From the NCBI GenBank assembly GCA_963575745.1, contig CAUYUJ010015286.1:273552-337551 (forward strand): a DNA stretch of 64,000 bases, written 5' to 3'. Numbering within the stretch: the first letter of the stretch is position 1; every line of letters starts with the position of its first letter. The position numbers were made by a program, and so were the translations under genes. Below are positions 31,865 through 43,100 of the stretch, piece by piece. This DNA comes from Prorocentrum cordatum (taxonomy: Eukaryota > Sar > Dinophyceae > Prorocentrales > Prorocentraceae). The notes under the pieces are model-generated. The model saw only the letters and a program-made list of their open reading frames with translations. It was not told where the DNA came from and did no database searches.

Positions 31865-33814
31865 AGCATTCAGAAGTCTGCTCTCGGGGGTAGGGTCGAT
31901 GCTTTATTCCAGCGCAGGAGGAGACAGGCGCGTGGTGTCTTTACCATATTGTTGAGGCCGTGGGCATGTGCCAGCCCTTCCACTGCCTCGCTGGGTTTCT
32001 TGAGCTGGAATGCGACTCCCTTTCCGCCGCTACTTCCCCGACTGCTTCAAAATGTTTTGGTACCTTCTCCTCCCCCATGTCTTCCAACAGCATCGTTGCC
32101 GCGCAGGGGGGCCGCGGCGCCAGGGGGGAAGCAAAGGACGTGGCCCGCGTCATCCGCCAGTCGCGCCGGTGCCGTGCCAGTTGATTGTCGCGGGGTGCTG
32201 GCCAGGACCTCGTGTTGATCCTTGAGGCTCGCAACGAGAGGGTTCCTACTCCTGGGCGCGCATCACGTGCAATGGTAGTCCACGGTGATGGGGCCTCGTG
32301 GGTCGCGCGTCACAACATCAAGAGGTTCGGGCGGTTTGCCGAACAGAAGCGGCGCATCGCGCAACATGTCGAGCAGAAGCGCTTTTCGAGGCCGTGGAGG
32401 ACTCGCAGCGTCGCCGCGGTGCTGTCTTGAGTGACTTACTATCATCGCTGCCGCCCCGAGCGCCCCCCGTCGACGCGCGGCTCTCTCTCTCTCTCTCAGG
32501 GGCCCAGGCGCGGGCCGCTGGGCTCCTGGCGCGCCTCGCCGGGCGCTGCGCGGCGAGATGGCTTGTCGCGCCTGGTGGGGATCGAGCAGCAGGGCCCTGC
32601 GCGCGCGCCGCCAGAAGCGCGATTGGGCATCGTGGAGCGCGAAGTCTACGCTCTCCTCGGGCAAGGCGCGCGCGCGTTTGCGCGCGTGGGCCTCGCCTCT
32701 CCTCGGGCAAGGCGCGCGCTCTCCTCTCCTCTCTACGTCCCGCAGCTGGGCGCGCGCGTTTGCGCGCGTGGCCCCGCCGAGACTGCGCCGGCCATAGCCG
32801 TCGAAGCATGCCGCCATGCGCTGCGAGCCCAAGCCCCCCCGAAGCAGGAATCCGAGTCCCGTCGCGCCCCGAAGGGTCTTTTCGAGGCTGGCGTTTATCA
32901 GTTGTTCGCGAAGGAGCGCGTGGCACCTGGCGACCCGGACAGGATGCCTCCCCCCCTCGGTCTTCTTTGCCCTTCGTCGCTCGTGGTGGGAGCCTTTCTT
33001 TATGCTGGAAATGCTCGCCCGCCGTGGGGCATTCTTCTGCTCTCTGGAGGAGGGACTTCAGGCCCGGCACCCGCCCAGCTGCTGCCTGCCCGCCCGCTGG
33101 GCAGCGCCCTGCCCCTGACGGCGAAGCGCGTCGCCTCTGGTTGTTCGCCGCCGCAAATTTACCGGGGGGCCGCCCGGAGGAGCGGAGGAGGAGAGCTTCT
33201 AAACCTCCCCAAACACCCTAAACGCTCCCATCTCCTCCCCTCCTCCTCCTCCTCCTCCTCCTCCTCCTCCTCCTCCTCCTCCACAAAAATTACCCGTTTG
33301 TTCGCGTCGCCTGGCCGCCCGGAGGAGCGCGCCCATTTGAAGATGCGTCGGAAGGTGCCCCAAGCCATCGCGGGTGCCTCTGAGGGTTCCGAGCGCGAGC
33401 GTCTCCGTCAACGGTTCCCGGGGCCCCGGCCGCGCGCTCGCGCGCGGGCTCCCTTCGACCGCCGGTCCTCCGTCCGAGTGGTCCGTCGCGGCGAGCAGCC
33501 GCGTTCGCCCCCTCGCAGGTGGCGCCCGGCCGCTCCGCGAGTGCTGGGGCGAGGTCTTCAGCGGCAAGTCCATGCCGGTGGGGCCAGCCAAGGTTCGCAG
33601 GCGATGTTTCTCCCCCAATCCCCGAGTTTCGCCAAAAAGGTTTGGCCGCTCAGAAAAATGGAAAAACCCTGGGATACACCCCAAGGGGGCTATTCGGACG
33701 CACCCCTATCGAGGATGGGCATCCCCCCATCGTATATCCCAGGGTTGGGCCCCAAATTTCTGGTCCATTCGGAAACCCCACGAAGCCTGGGATAGGGGTC
33801 GACGTATCCCTTGT
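31865..33814. other. Low-repeat GC-rich stretch inside the LINE relic
   Basis: An endonuclease domain would be expected here but no motif was convincing; a short reading LGFLSWNA near 31990 is only reminiscent of an endonuclease start. 32460-32790 is rich in GCGCGCG and TTTGCGCGCGTGG, and CCCTGGGATA[C/T]AC recurs in inverted form at 33667-33745. Confidence 0.45.
33238..33285 (+). repeat. (CCT)n tract
   Basis: Pure CTC core of about 45 bp. Confidence 0.95.
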
Positions 33815-34440
33815 TAAAGGTTTGCGTCGAGCGGCTCAGGTCGCGCGTTGGGAGCGTCTGGCGTTGCGAGCTCTTCGCTTTCCTCGCGCTCTGGTCGAAG
33901 TCCTGATGCTGCCCTACATCGGGGTTGGCTGTTTCTCGGAGCTCGGGGTGAGATGCTCATCGCGTTTCCGACCCTGTGCGGTAGAATCCAGGGGCGCCCC
34001 GCCTAGGAGGCGCTGTTCGCGGCTCCCATGGGGCCGTTTGTTCGTATTCCGATCAAACCATAGAAGGCAAGGACACAGGTGTCGCTCGTCTCTGCGCCGA
34101 CGGAGGCAGTGTCGCGATTTCGACGCTGCAGTGCCATGTGCAGCTGTACAGGATCTTCTCCATGGCCGAGAAGCTGGCAGCCCTCACCCTCGAAGCAGGC
34201 AACATGCCCGCTGGGCCTTGCTCCAGATCGCTGGCGCAGCTTTGCCTCGATCGTCTGGCATCGCTGGTCCCAGCCTGGGCAGCAGTCGATGTGGTGAAGC
34301 TCGTGAAACACCTCGCAGTTTACATCGGCCCTACGCTGAGCTTCAGTGCTGGACCTCCCCTTTGCAGAAGTGGCGACCTCGTTCCTTCGAGCTCTCGAGT
34401 GTCGGTCTACGCCTATCTCTTTCAACATTTACTTATCTCG
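33815..34440 (+). pseudogene. LINE reverse transcriptase remnant
   Basis: Motifs of non-LTR reverse transcriptases follow in order but in three frames. WERLALRALRFPRALVEV, then MLPYIGVG, fit the fingers/palm start. IQGRPA, a TAG stop, and EALFAAPMGPF (33986-34040) match the GxxQGCPxS..LFa motif. RLCADGGSVAI (34087-34119) matches the (F/C)ADD active site, with the second Asp changed to Gly. YRIFSMAEKLAALTLEAG and LVPAWAAVDVVKLVKHLAVY then match the post-active-site region, and LQKWRPRSFELSSVGLRLS the thumb. The lost catalytic Asp, the stop and the frameshifts make it non-functional. It ends at a GGA tract. Confidence 0.7.
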
Positions 34441-34800
34441 TGCCGCCGCAGGGGGGGGGCGAGGAGGAAGCGGGGGAGGGGAGGAGGGGAAGGAGGAGGG
34501 GGATGGGGGAGGGGGAGGGGGAGGCGGAGGGGGAGGAGGAGGAGGATGAGGAGGAGGAGGAGGAGGAGGAAGAGGAGGAGGAGGAGAAGGACAAGGAGGA
34601 GGAGGAGGAGGAGGAGGAGGAGGAGGACATGAGGATGAGAAGGTGGAGGAGGAGGAGTCGGACGAGGAGGAGGCGGAGGAGGAGGAGGAGCAGGAGGAGA
34701 AGGAGGAGGAGAAAGAGGAGGATGAGGAGGAGGGTAAACACGAGGAGGAGGATGAGGAGGATGAGGAGGAGGAGGAGGAGGAGGAGGAAAAGGAGGAGGA
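34441..34800 (+). repeat. (GGA)n tract
   Basis: GGA with GGC, GAT and GAC variants, starting where the LINE similarity ends. Confidence 0.95.
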
Positions 34801-34804
34801 TGAC

Positions 34805-36160
34805 GCTCTTTGGGAGCCCCTTGGGGCACTCTTGGGACCTCTTGGGAGTTTCCTGGGAACCTCTTGAACGCCTCTGTGGGCTTTCCTTGGGCCTCTTGGG
34901 AGCCTCTGGGGCTTCTCGGGGGCTTCGTTGGCCGTCTGAGGACGTTGTTGGCCCGTCTAGCGCCGTCGGAAGTCTTCGTGGGGGCCTCCCTAAACCGACA
35001 TGGGGCACTCTTGGAGCGTTTCAGGGCCGTCTTGGAGGTCATTTTGGGCGTCGTGGAGGCCTCTTGACCCGTATTGGGTCGTCTTGGGGGTGTGCTGGGC
35101 AGTCGTGGGGCCGTTTTGGGGGCCTCTTGGGCGATATTGGGGCGATCTTGGGGGCATCTTTGGCCGTCTTAGGTCGTCGGGAGGCCGAGCACAAATAAAT
35201 GCTACAATTCCTCAAACGCCACTAGGAGATCACTGGTTTTGTTTCGGGCCCGGGGACCTATCGGAGGCCCCCTGGGCCCCTGGGGGCCTCCGGGGCCGTT
35301 CTGGGCCATTTGGGAGGCTTTTTGGGCGAGGTTGGAGACATATCAGACTCTTGGGCCGTCTTGGAGGCCATCTCGGACCATCTTGGGCGAACTTGGGGCC
35401 GTCTTGGAGGACATCGTGGGCCATCTTGGAGTCATCTGGAAAAGGACAAATCGTTCCAACCACCTATCGAGCAGCTCTCTGGGTGGCCGGCGGCCTCGGC
35501 CGCAATCCCAGGGGGAGCTAAAGGAACCAAGCTTGTCGAAACAGTTTGGCACGCCCGCACCCCTGTAGCAATACCACAGGTTGCGGCGGACCGAATGGCC
35601 GTCGGCCATCCCGCCACTGTGCATAGGTTGTGGTTCGTAGGGCTGGAGGATGTTCGTTGGGATATCGCTGGGGGCTTCAAGGGGGCCGTTTGGAGGCCTC
35701 TCGGGAGCTGTTTTCGGGCCTCTTGGGGCGTTTTGGGAGCCTTTTGTGGGTCATTGGTGGCCTTTTGGAGGCCTCTTGGGGCCTCCTTGGGGCTTCCTGG
35801 GGCGGACGACTCGGATTTTCCGTTCGTGTTTCCTTTTTGGGGGCTGTTTCTGTACCTTGTTGGGTTGTCTTTGGCGCCCTTGGGGCCACCTCGGAACCCT
35901 ACTAGGCCGTCAGAGGGCCCTCTTGGGAGCCTTTTCGGCCGTCTTGGGGCGGTCCTGGGGGTCTCTTGGGTCCTCTTGGAACGTCGGAAGTTGGAAGCGT
36001 TTGGGACCCACAAATCATTAGAACAGCTGAGGCACCCCAGTGAGTTTGGCCTCTCGGGACCCTCTTAGGAAGGCTCTTGAGCCTCTCTTGGGGCGCCTCG
36101 AAGGCTTCTTGGGCCATCTTGGGCGTCTTGGGCCCTCTTGGGCCCGAGCGAATCCTGCGG
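34805..36160 (+). repeat. Degenerate TCTTGGG-type satellite with spaced unique blocks
   Basis: Dense TCTTGGGGGCC, TCTTGGGAG and CGTCTTGG words of irregular ~20-30 bp period in three arrays (34805-35170, 35235-35435, 35640-36160). ACAAAT-led blocks at 35191, 35446 and 36010 share the order ACAAAT, AC-rich, CAGCT/CACT and a TGG end. A single similar stretch lies at 51250-51325. Confidence 0.7.
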
Positions 36161-36500
36161 GAAAATGCGACGCGCCGCACGGGGTACGCGACATGCGCCA
36201 AAAGATGTAGCATGTTTGGGTCCTGGCCCCGTCGAGAAGCTTCAGGTTTGGGGCTCAGGCTTGAGGGCCTAGGCCGAAGACCTGAGGACACCCCAACTCA
36301 TGCCTCATGGGCAGAGTGGCGGATGAACGGCTGGCATGAGTGGGTAAACTATTGAGTTGGCCTGGATATTGTTGAGTATCTATTGGAGGGGGACGGGAAC
36401 GAGGAATCAGGGCGGATTCGGAGGCAGACATGAATTGCAAGAGCGCCACACCTGGGATGTATGTGTGCAATCACTTGGAGGAAATACGACTCTGGGAAGA
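36161..36500. other. Unique spacer
   Basis: Non-repetitive; no gene recognised. Confidence 0.5.
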
Positions 36501-36605
36501 GGGATGAGGATGATCAGGGAGGAGGAGGAGGCGGAGGAGGAGGCGGAGGAGGAGGAAGGTAAAGAGGAGGAGGAGGAGGACGACGAGGAGGACGAGGAGC
36601 ATGAT
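36500..36605 (+). repeat. (GGA)n tract
   Basis: GGA/GGC then GAC/GAG triplets. Confidence 0.9.
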
Positions 36606-36689
36606 GAGTTCCGCCTTCCCGCCTTCCCATCTCGCCCTCCACCAGACCTTCTCCCACCCACCTCTTCCCCAGTGCGCCTTCCCTTCCCC

Positions 36690-36795
36690 TCCCTCCCTCG
36701 CAGTGCTCCCTCCCTCCCCTCGCAGTGCTCCCTCCCTCCCCTCGCAGTGCTCCCTCCCTCCCTCCCTCCCTCCCTCGCAGTGCTCCCCTCCCTCC
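36690..36795 (+). repeat. Four CGCAGTGCTCCCTCC units
   Basis: CGCAGTGCTCCCTCCCTCCC recurs four times at 22-44 bp spacing, with CCCT expansion between the last two. Confidence 0.85.
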
Positions 36796-36859
36796 GAGAG
36801 CTCCCCCGCCCCTTCCCGGGACTCTCCGCCCCGGCGCCCGCGCGGTGGCCCCTGCACAG

Positions 36860-36931
36860 GTGGTGCCACCGCGCGGCATCGCGGGGTTCTTCGAGGGCTA
36901 CGACGCCAGCCTGCTGCTGGAGCGGGGGGAG
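36860..36931 (+). CDS. Possible 24-codon exon
   Basis: A segment preceded by CTGCACAG (acceptor-like) and followed by GTGAGG (donor-like) is exactly 72 nt and open. It reads PPRGIAGFFEGYDASLLLER. The G-I-x-G-F-F-x-G-Y-x-A-x-L-L pattern is reminiscent of the repeat in mitochondrial carrier (SLC25) proteins, which continue Gl..Gy.a.LlRe at this point. That likeness over 24 residues is thin, and no neighbouring carrier exon was found. GC-rich microsatellites flank it on both sides. Confidence 0.3.
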
Positions 36932-36964
36932 GTGAGGATGGCAAGGGGACGGGGGATGACGATG

Positions 36965-37004
36965 TTGCTGCTGCTGCTGCTGCTGGTGCTGATGATGATG
37001 ATGC

Positions 37005-37051
<47 letters not shown>

Positions 37052-37106
37052 GTGATGGTGATGGTGATGGTGATGATGATGATGATGATGAAGATGGTGA
37101 GGGTAG

Positions 37107-37193
<87 letters not shown>

Positions 37194-37231
37194 GGAGGAG
37201 GAGGAGGAGGAGGAGGAGGAGGAGGAGGAGG
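36965..37231 (+). repeat. (GAT)n then (GGA)n array
   Basis: CTG and GAT triplets, a nearly pure GAT run at 37105-37190, then GGA. Confidence 0.95.
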
Positions 37232-37274
37232 GCAACTTGAATCTGGGTTGCCGAGAAGAGGGGGGCTGTCGAGA

Positions 37275-37651
37275 AGGGTAAAAGCGATGGCAATGCTGAC
37301 GCTGCTGATTGCTGCTGTTGTCGCTGAGGATTGTGGCGATGACGATGGCTGTCCGTCTTTGGTATGGCTGTCTCCTTCCTGTGCATTCGCCATGGGTTTC
37401 TGCATCCAGTATTCCTTTATGCGCTTCCTGGTGCGGTCATCAGCCTCCTTCTCTCCCGCCTTGCCAAGTTGATCCGCGATGGCGGCCACCCTGCGTGGGT
37501 TGAAGTTCTCGTGTGCGTTGGCCGAGGACTCGCCTGAAACACTCGCGTTGAACGAAATACTTTCCGCTGAACCTGATGCAGCCCTGAGACTGGCGAGCTC
37601 CTGGTTCGTCTTCTCCGATTCCTGTAACTTTGCGTTGTCTCCTCCTCTAAC
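37275..37651 (-). CDS. Possible exon, hydrophilic helical segment
   Basis: The minus-strand frame opens right after a CAGTAG (an AG acceptor candidate, + coordinates 37652-37657) and reads ordinary protein for about 125 residues. It has a Gln/Glu/Lys-rich helix-like start (KLQESEKTNQELASLRAA), a Ser/Asn-rich part, then RRVAAIADQLGKAGEKEADD and RKRIKEYWMQKPMANAQEG, then a Ser/Thr-rich end. Beyond 37270 the frame runs into CCT and CAT triplets, where a donor would be expected but was not pinned down. No domain recognised. It lies just outside the satellite's left flank. Confidence 0.35.
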
Positions 37652-37699
37652 CTACTGGTGTTATTGCCAGTTCTGAGCCGTTCTGCACGACTTGCATAT

Positions 37700-37839
37700 C
37701 TACCCACCGGTCGTTGAAAGTAGGTATTTTTGGATTCCCAGATCCCAATCTACTTTAAGCGCCTTCCTATTTCAAGAATCTATATTTTTTGTTTTTTTTG
37801 GGGGCGGGCGCAAACCTAATCTACTTCTAGGGTTTGGTT
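37700..37839 (+). repeat. Left flank block of the 108-bp satellite
   Basis: CTACCCACCGGTCG at 37700 is inverted relative to 47863-47876 (13 of 14). CAATCTACTT...CGCCTTCCTA at 37746 is repeated in direct orientation at 47815. A T-run followed by G-rich bases and AATCTACTTC is also shared. Confidence 0.75.
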
Positions 37840-40195
37840 GTCACTTCCCTGGGCGACGCTGGTCGCTCGGCCCCTCGGCTGGCCCCATTCCTTGGTTTTG
37901 ATTGTTTTGTTTGTTTTCGCTTGTCCGTCGGCTGCACTGGTCGCCCCAGTGTCGCCCGCCGCCCCGCGGTCGCTCGGCCTGGCCCCACTATTTGGTTTTG
38001 TTTGTTTTTGTTTGTTTTCGCTTGCCCGTCGGCTGCACTGGTCGCCCCAGGCTCGCCCACCTCCCCGCGGTCGCTCGGCCCCTCGGCTTGCCCCATGCAA
38101 TGGTTTTGTTTTTTTTTGTTTTGTTTTTTTTCGCTTGTCCGTCGGCTGCACTGGTCGCCCCGGGCTCGCCCACCTCCCCGCGGTCGCTCGCCCCCTCAGT
38201 TTGCCCCATTCCTTGGTTTTGTTTGTTTCTGTTTGTTTTCGCTTGTCCGTCGGCTGCACTGGTCGCCTCAGGCTCGCCCGCCGCCCCGCGGTCACTCGGC
38301 CCCTCGGCTGGCCCCATTCCTTGATTTTGTTTGTTTTTGTTTTTTTTCGCTTCTCCGTCGGCTGCACTGGTCGCCCCAGGCTCGCCCGCCGCCCCGCGGT
38401 CGCTCGGCCCCTCGGCTGGCCCCATGCACTGGTTTTGTTTGTTTTTGTTTGTTTTCGCTTGTCCTTCGGCTGCACTGGTTGCCACAGGTTCGCCCGCCGC
38501 GTCTCGGTCGCTCGGCCCCTCGGCTGGCTCATTTTTTTGTTTTGTTTGCTTTTGCTTGTTTTCGCTTGTCCGTCGGCTGCACTGGTCGCCTCAGGCTCGC
38601 CCGCCGCCCCGCGGTCGCTCGGCCCTTCGGCTGGCCCCATTCCTTGGTTTTGTTTGTTTCTGTTTGTTTTCGCTTGTCCGTCGGCTGCACTGGTCGCCCC
38701 AGGCTCGCCCGCCGCCTTTCGGTCGCTCGCCCCCTCGGCTGGCCCCATTCCTTGGTTTTGTTTGTTTTTTGCTTGTTTTCGCTTGCCCGTCGGCTGCAAT
38801 GGTCGCCCCGGGCTCGCCCGCCGCACAGCGGTCGCTCTGCCTTTCGGCTGGCCTCATTCCTTTGTTTTGTTTGTGGTTGATTGTTTTCGTTTGTCCGTCG
38901 GCTGCACTGGTCGCCACAGGCTCGCCCGCCGCCTTTCGGTCGCTCGACCCCTCGGCTGGCCCAATTCTTTGGTTTTGTTTGTTTTTGTTTGTTTTGGTTT
39001 GTCCGTCGGCTGCACTGGTCGCCTCAGGCTCGCCCGCCGCCCTGCGGTCGCTCGGCCTCTCGGCTGGTCGATTTCTGTGTGTTTGTTCGTTTCGTTTGTT
39101 TTCGCTTGTCCGTCGGCTGCACTGGTCGCCCCAGGCTCGCCCGCCGCCCCGCGGTCGCTCGGCCCCTCGGCGGGCCCCATTCATGGTTTTGTTTGTTGTT
39201 GTTTGTTTTCGCTTGTCCGTCGGCTGCGCTGGTCGCTCCAGGCTCGCCCGCCGCCCCGCGGTCGCTCGGCCTCTCGGCTGGCCCCATTATTTGGTTTGGT
39301 TTGTTTTTGTTTGTTTTCGCTTGTCCGTCAGCTGCACTGGTCGCCCCAGGCTCGCCCGCCGCCCCGCGGTCGTTCGGCCCCTCGGCTGGCGCAATTCGTT
39401 GGGTTTGTTTGTTTTTGTTTGTTTTCGCCTGTCCGTCGGCTGCAATGGTCGCCCCAGGCTCGCCCGCCGCCCCGCGGTCGCTCGGCCCCTCGGCTGGCCA
39501 GATTCGCTGGTTTTCTTTGTTTTTGTTGGTTTTCGCTTGTCCGTCGGCTGCACTGGTCGCCCTGCGCACGCCCGCCGCCTTTCGGTCGCTCGGCACCCCG
39601 GCTGGCCCCAGTCCTTGGTTTCGTTTGGTTTCTGTTTGTTTTCGCTTGTCCGTCGGCTGCACTGGTCGCCTCAGGCTCGCCCGCCGCCTTTCGGTCGCGC
39701 TGCCCTGCCCCTCGGCTGGCCAAATGCTTAGTTTTGTTTGTTTTTGTTTGTTTTCGCTTGTCCGTCGGCTGCGCTGGTCGCTCCAGGCTCGCCCGCGGCT
39801 TTTCGGTCGCTCGGCCCCTCGGCTGGCTCATTTCCGTGGTGTTGTTTGTTTTGGTTTGTTTTCGTTTGTCCGTCGGTTGTACTTGTGGCCCCAGGCTCGC
39901 CCGCCGCGTTTCGGTCGCTCTGCCCCTCGGCTGGCCGAATTCAATTGTTTTCTTTGTTTTGTTTGTTTTCGCTTGTCCGTCGGCTGCACTGGTCGCCCCA
40001 GCCTCTCCCGCCGCTTTCCGGTCGCTCGGCCCCTCGGATCGCCAAATTCATTGGGTTTGTTTGTTTTTGTTTGTTTTCGCTTGTCCGTCGGCTGCACTGG
40101 TCGCCCCAGGCTCGCCCGCCGCCTTTCGGTCGCCCGGCCCCTCGGCTGGCCCCATTCCCTGGCTTTCTTTGTTTCTGTTTGTTTCGCTTGTAGGG
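37840..40195 (+). repeat. 108-bp satellite, left arm (~22 monomers)
   Basis: Tandem monomers of 101-113 bp, mostly 108, each with GTTTTCGCTTGTCCGTCGG, CTGCACTGGTCGCC, GGCTCGCCCGCCGCC and a CGGTCGCTCGGCCCCTCGG block. The 36-codon length keeps several frames open, which explains long frames with recurring RRLHWSPQARPPP-type residues. There is no sign of a gene. Confidence 0.95.
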
Positions 40196-43100
40196 AATGG
40201 GGCCAGCCGAGGGCTCCGAGCGACCGAAAGGCGGCGGGCGTGCGCAGGGCGACCAGTGCAGCCGACGGACAAGCGAAAACAAACAAAAACAAACAAAACC
40301 GATGTGGCCAGCCGAGGGGCCGAGCGACCGAACGGCGGCGGGCGTGGCTGGGGCGACCAGTGCAGCCGACGGACAAGCGAAAACAAACAAAAAAAACAAA
40401 CCAATGAATTGGGCCAGCCGAGGGGCCGAGCGACGAACGGCGGGCGCGGCGGGCCGGGGCGACCGTGCAGCCGATATGGACAAACGAAAAACAAACAAAA
40501 AAAACAAAAACCAATGAATTTGGCCAGCGAGGGGCCGAGCGACCGAAAAAGGCGGCGGGCGAGCCTGAGGCGACCAGTGCAGCCGACGGACAAGCGAAAA
40601 CAAACAGAAACAAAGAAAGCCAGGGAATGGGTGGGGCCAGCCGTGGGGCCGAGCGACCGAAAGGCGGCGGGCGTGCGCAGGGCGACCAGTGCAGCCGACG
40701 GACAAGCGAAAACAAACAAAAACAAACAAAACCAGTGAATTTGGCCAGCCGAGGGGCCGAGCGACCGAACGGCGGCGGGCGGGCCTGGAGCGACCAGCGC
40801 AGCCGACGGGCAAGCGAAAACAAACAAAAACAAACAAAACCGATGAATTGGGCCAGCCGAGGGGCCGAGCGACCGCGGGGCGGCGGGCGAGCCTGAGGCG
40901 ACCAGTGCAGCCGACGGACAAGCGAAAACAAACAGAAACAAAGAAAGCCAGGGAATGGGGCCAGCCGGGGGGCCGAGCGACCGAAAGGCGGCGGGCGTGC
41001 GCAGGGCGACCAGCGCAGCCGACGGACAAGCGAAAACAAACAAAACACACACAAAACCAGTGAATTCAACCAGCCGAGGGGCCGAGCGACCGAAAGGCGG
41101 CGGGCGGACCTGGGGCGACCAGTGCAGCCGACGGACAAGCGAAAACAAACAAAAACAAACAAACCCAGTGCAGTTGGCCAGCCGGGGGGCCGAGCGACCG
41201 CGGGGCGGCGGGCGAGCTTGGGGCGACCAGTGCAGCCGACGGACAAGCGAAAACACACAGAAACAGAGAAAGCCAGGGAATGGGGCCAGCCGAGGGGCAG
41301 AGCGACCGAAATGCGGCGGGCGCGCGCAGGGCGACCAGTGCAGCCGACGGACAAGCGAAAACAAACAAAAGCAAACAAACCCAATGCATTGGGCCAGCCG
41401 GGGGGCCGAGCGACCGAACGGCGGCGGGCGGGCCTGAGGCGACCAGTGCAGCCGACGGACAAGCGAAAACAAACAAAAACAAACAAAACCAATGCATTTG
41501 GCCAGCCGAGGGGCCGAGCGACCGCGGGGCGGCGGGCGAGCTTGAGGTGGCCAGCGCAGCCGACGGACAAGCGAAAACAAACAGAAACAAAGAAAGCCAG
41601 GGAATGGGGCCAGCCGAGGGGCCGAGCGACCGAAAGGCGGCGGGCGTGCGCAGGGCGACCAGTGTAGCCGACGGACAAGCGAAAACAAACAAAATCAAAC
41701 AAAACCAGTGAATTTGGCCAGCCGAGGGGCCGAGCGACCGAACGGCTGCGGGCGGGCCTGGGGCGGCCAGTGCAGCCGACGGACAAGCGAAAACAAACAA
41801 AAACAAACAAACCGATGCATTTGGCCAGCCGAGGGGCCGAGCGACCGCGGAGCGGCGGGCGAGCCTGAGGCGGCCAGTGCAGCCGACGGACAAGCGAAAA
41901 CAAACAGAAACAAAGAAAGCAAGGGAATGGTGCCAGCCGAGGGGCAGAGCGACCGAAATGCGGCGGGCGTGCGCAGGGCGACCAGTGCTGCCGACGGACA
42001 AGCGAAAACAAACAAAAACAAACAAAACCAGTGAGTTGGGCCGGCCGATGGGGCCGAGCGACCGAACGGCGGCGGGCGGGCCCGGGGCGACCAGTGCAGC
42101 CGACGGACAAGCGAAAACAAACAAAAACAAACACAACCGATGCTTTTGGCCAGCCGAGGGGCCGAGCGACCGCGGGGCGGCGGGCGAGCCTGAGGCGACC
42201 AGTGCAGCCGACGGACAAGCGAAAACAACCAGAAACAAAGAAAACCAGGGAATGGGGCCATCCGAGGGGCCGAGCGACCGAAAGGCGGCGGGCGTGCGCA
42301 GGGCGACCGGTGCAGCCGACGGACAGGCGAAAACAAACAAAACAACAACAAAACCAGTGAATTGGGCCAGCCGAGGGGCCGAGCGACCGAACGGCGGCGG
42401 GCGGGCCTGAGGCGACCAGACCAGTGCAGCCGACGGACAAGCGAAAACATACCAAAGCAAACAAATCCATGCATTTGGCCAGCCGAGGGGCCGAGCGACC
42501 GCGGGGCGGCGGGCGAGCCTGAGGCGACCAGCGCAGCCGACGGACAAGCGAAAGCAAACAGAAACAAAGAGAGCCAGGGACTGGGGCCAGCCGAGGGGCC
42601 GAGCGACCGAAAGGCGGCGGGCGCGCGCAGGGCGACCAGTTCAGCCGACGGACAAGCGAAAACAATCAAAACCGGGGCCGAGCGACCGCGGGGCGGCGGG
42701 CGAGCCTGAGGCGACCAGCGCAGCCGACGGACAACCGAAAACAAAGAGAAACAAAGAAAGCCAGGGAATGGTGCCGGCCGAGGGGCCGAGCGACCGAAAT
42801 GCGGCGGGGCGCGCGCAGGGCGACCAGTGCATGCCGAAGCAAGCGAAAAACAACAAACACAAACGAAACCAGTGAACTTGGGCCGCCGAGGGGCCGAGCG
42901 ACCGAGCGGCGGCGGGCGGCTCGTGGCGACCACGCCAGCCGACGGAACAGCGAAAACACAAAACAACAAACCATTGCAGTTGGCCAGCGAAGGGCCGAGC
43001 GACCCCGGGCTGCGGGCGAGCATAAGGCGACCAGCGCAGCCCGGGAGGGACAACCGAAAACAAAGAGAAACAAAAAAGGGAAGGGACAAAGGGTGCCGGC

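Larger units (their letters stand above)
30689..34440 (+). mobile_element. Decayed LINE with spliced-leader relic at its 5' end
   Basis: A spliced-leader relic (30689-30710), a 150-nt leader, a degraded first reading frame (30860-31864) and a degraded LINE reverse transcriptase (33815-34440) lie in order on one strand. The endonuclease expected between them could not be recognised, and 31865-33814 includes a CCT tract and probably foreign insertions. Assigning the two ends to one element is inference from order, strand and spacing. Confidence 0.6.

Noticed and set aside
37838-42665. Very long open frames (up to 966 codons) on both strands
   Set aside because: They follow the ~108-bp satellite (36 codons per unit), exist in several frames and both strands, and repeat the same residues; this comes from unit length.
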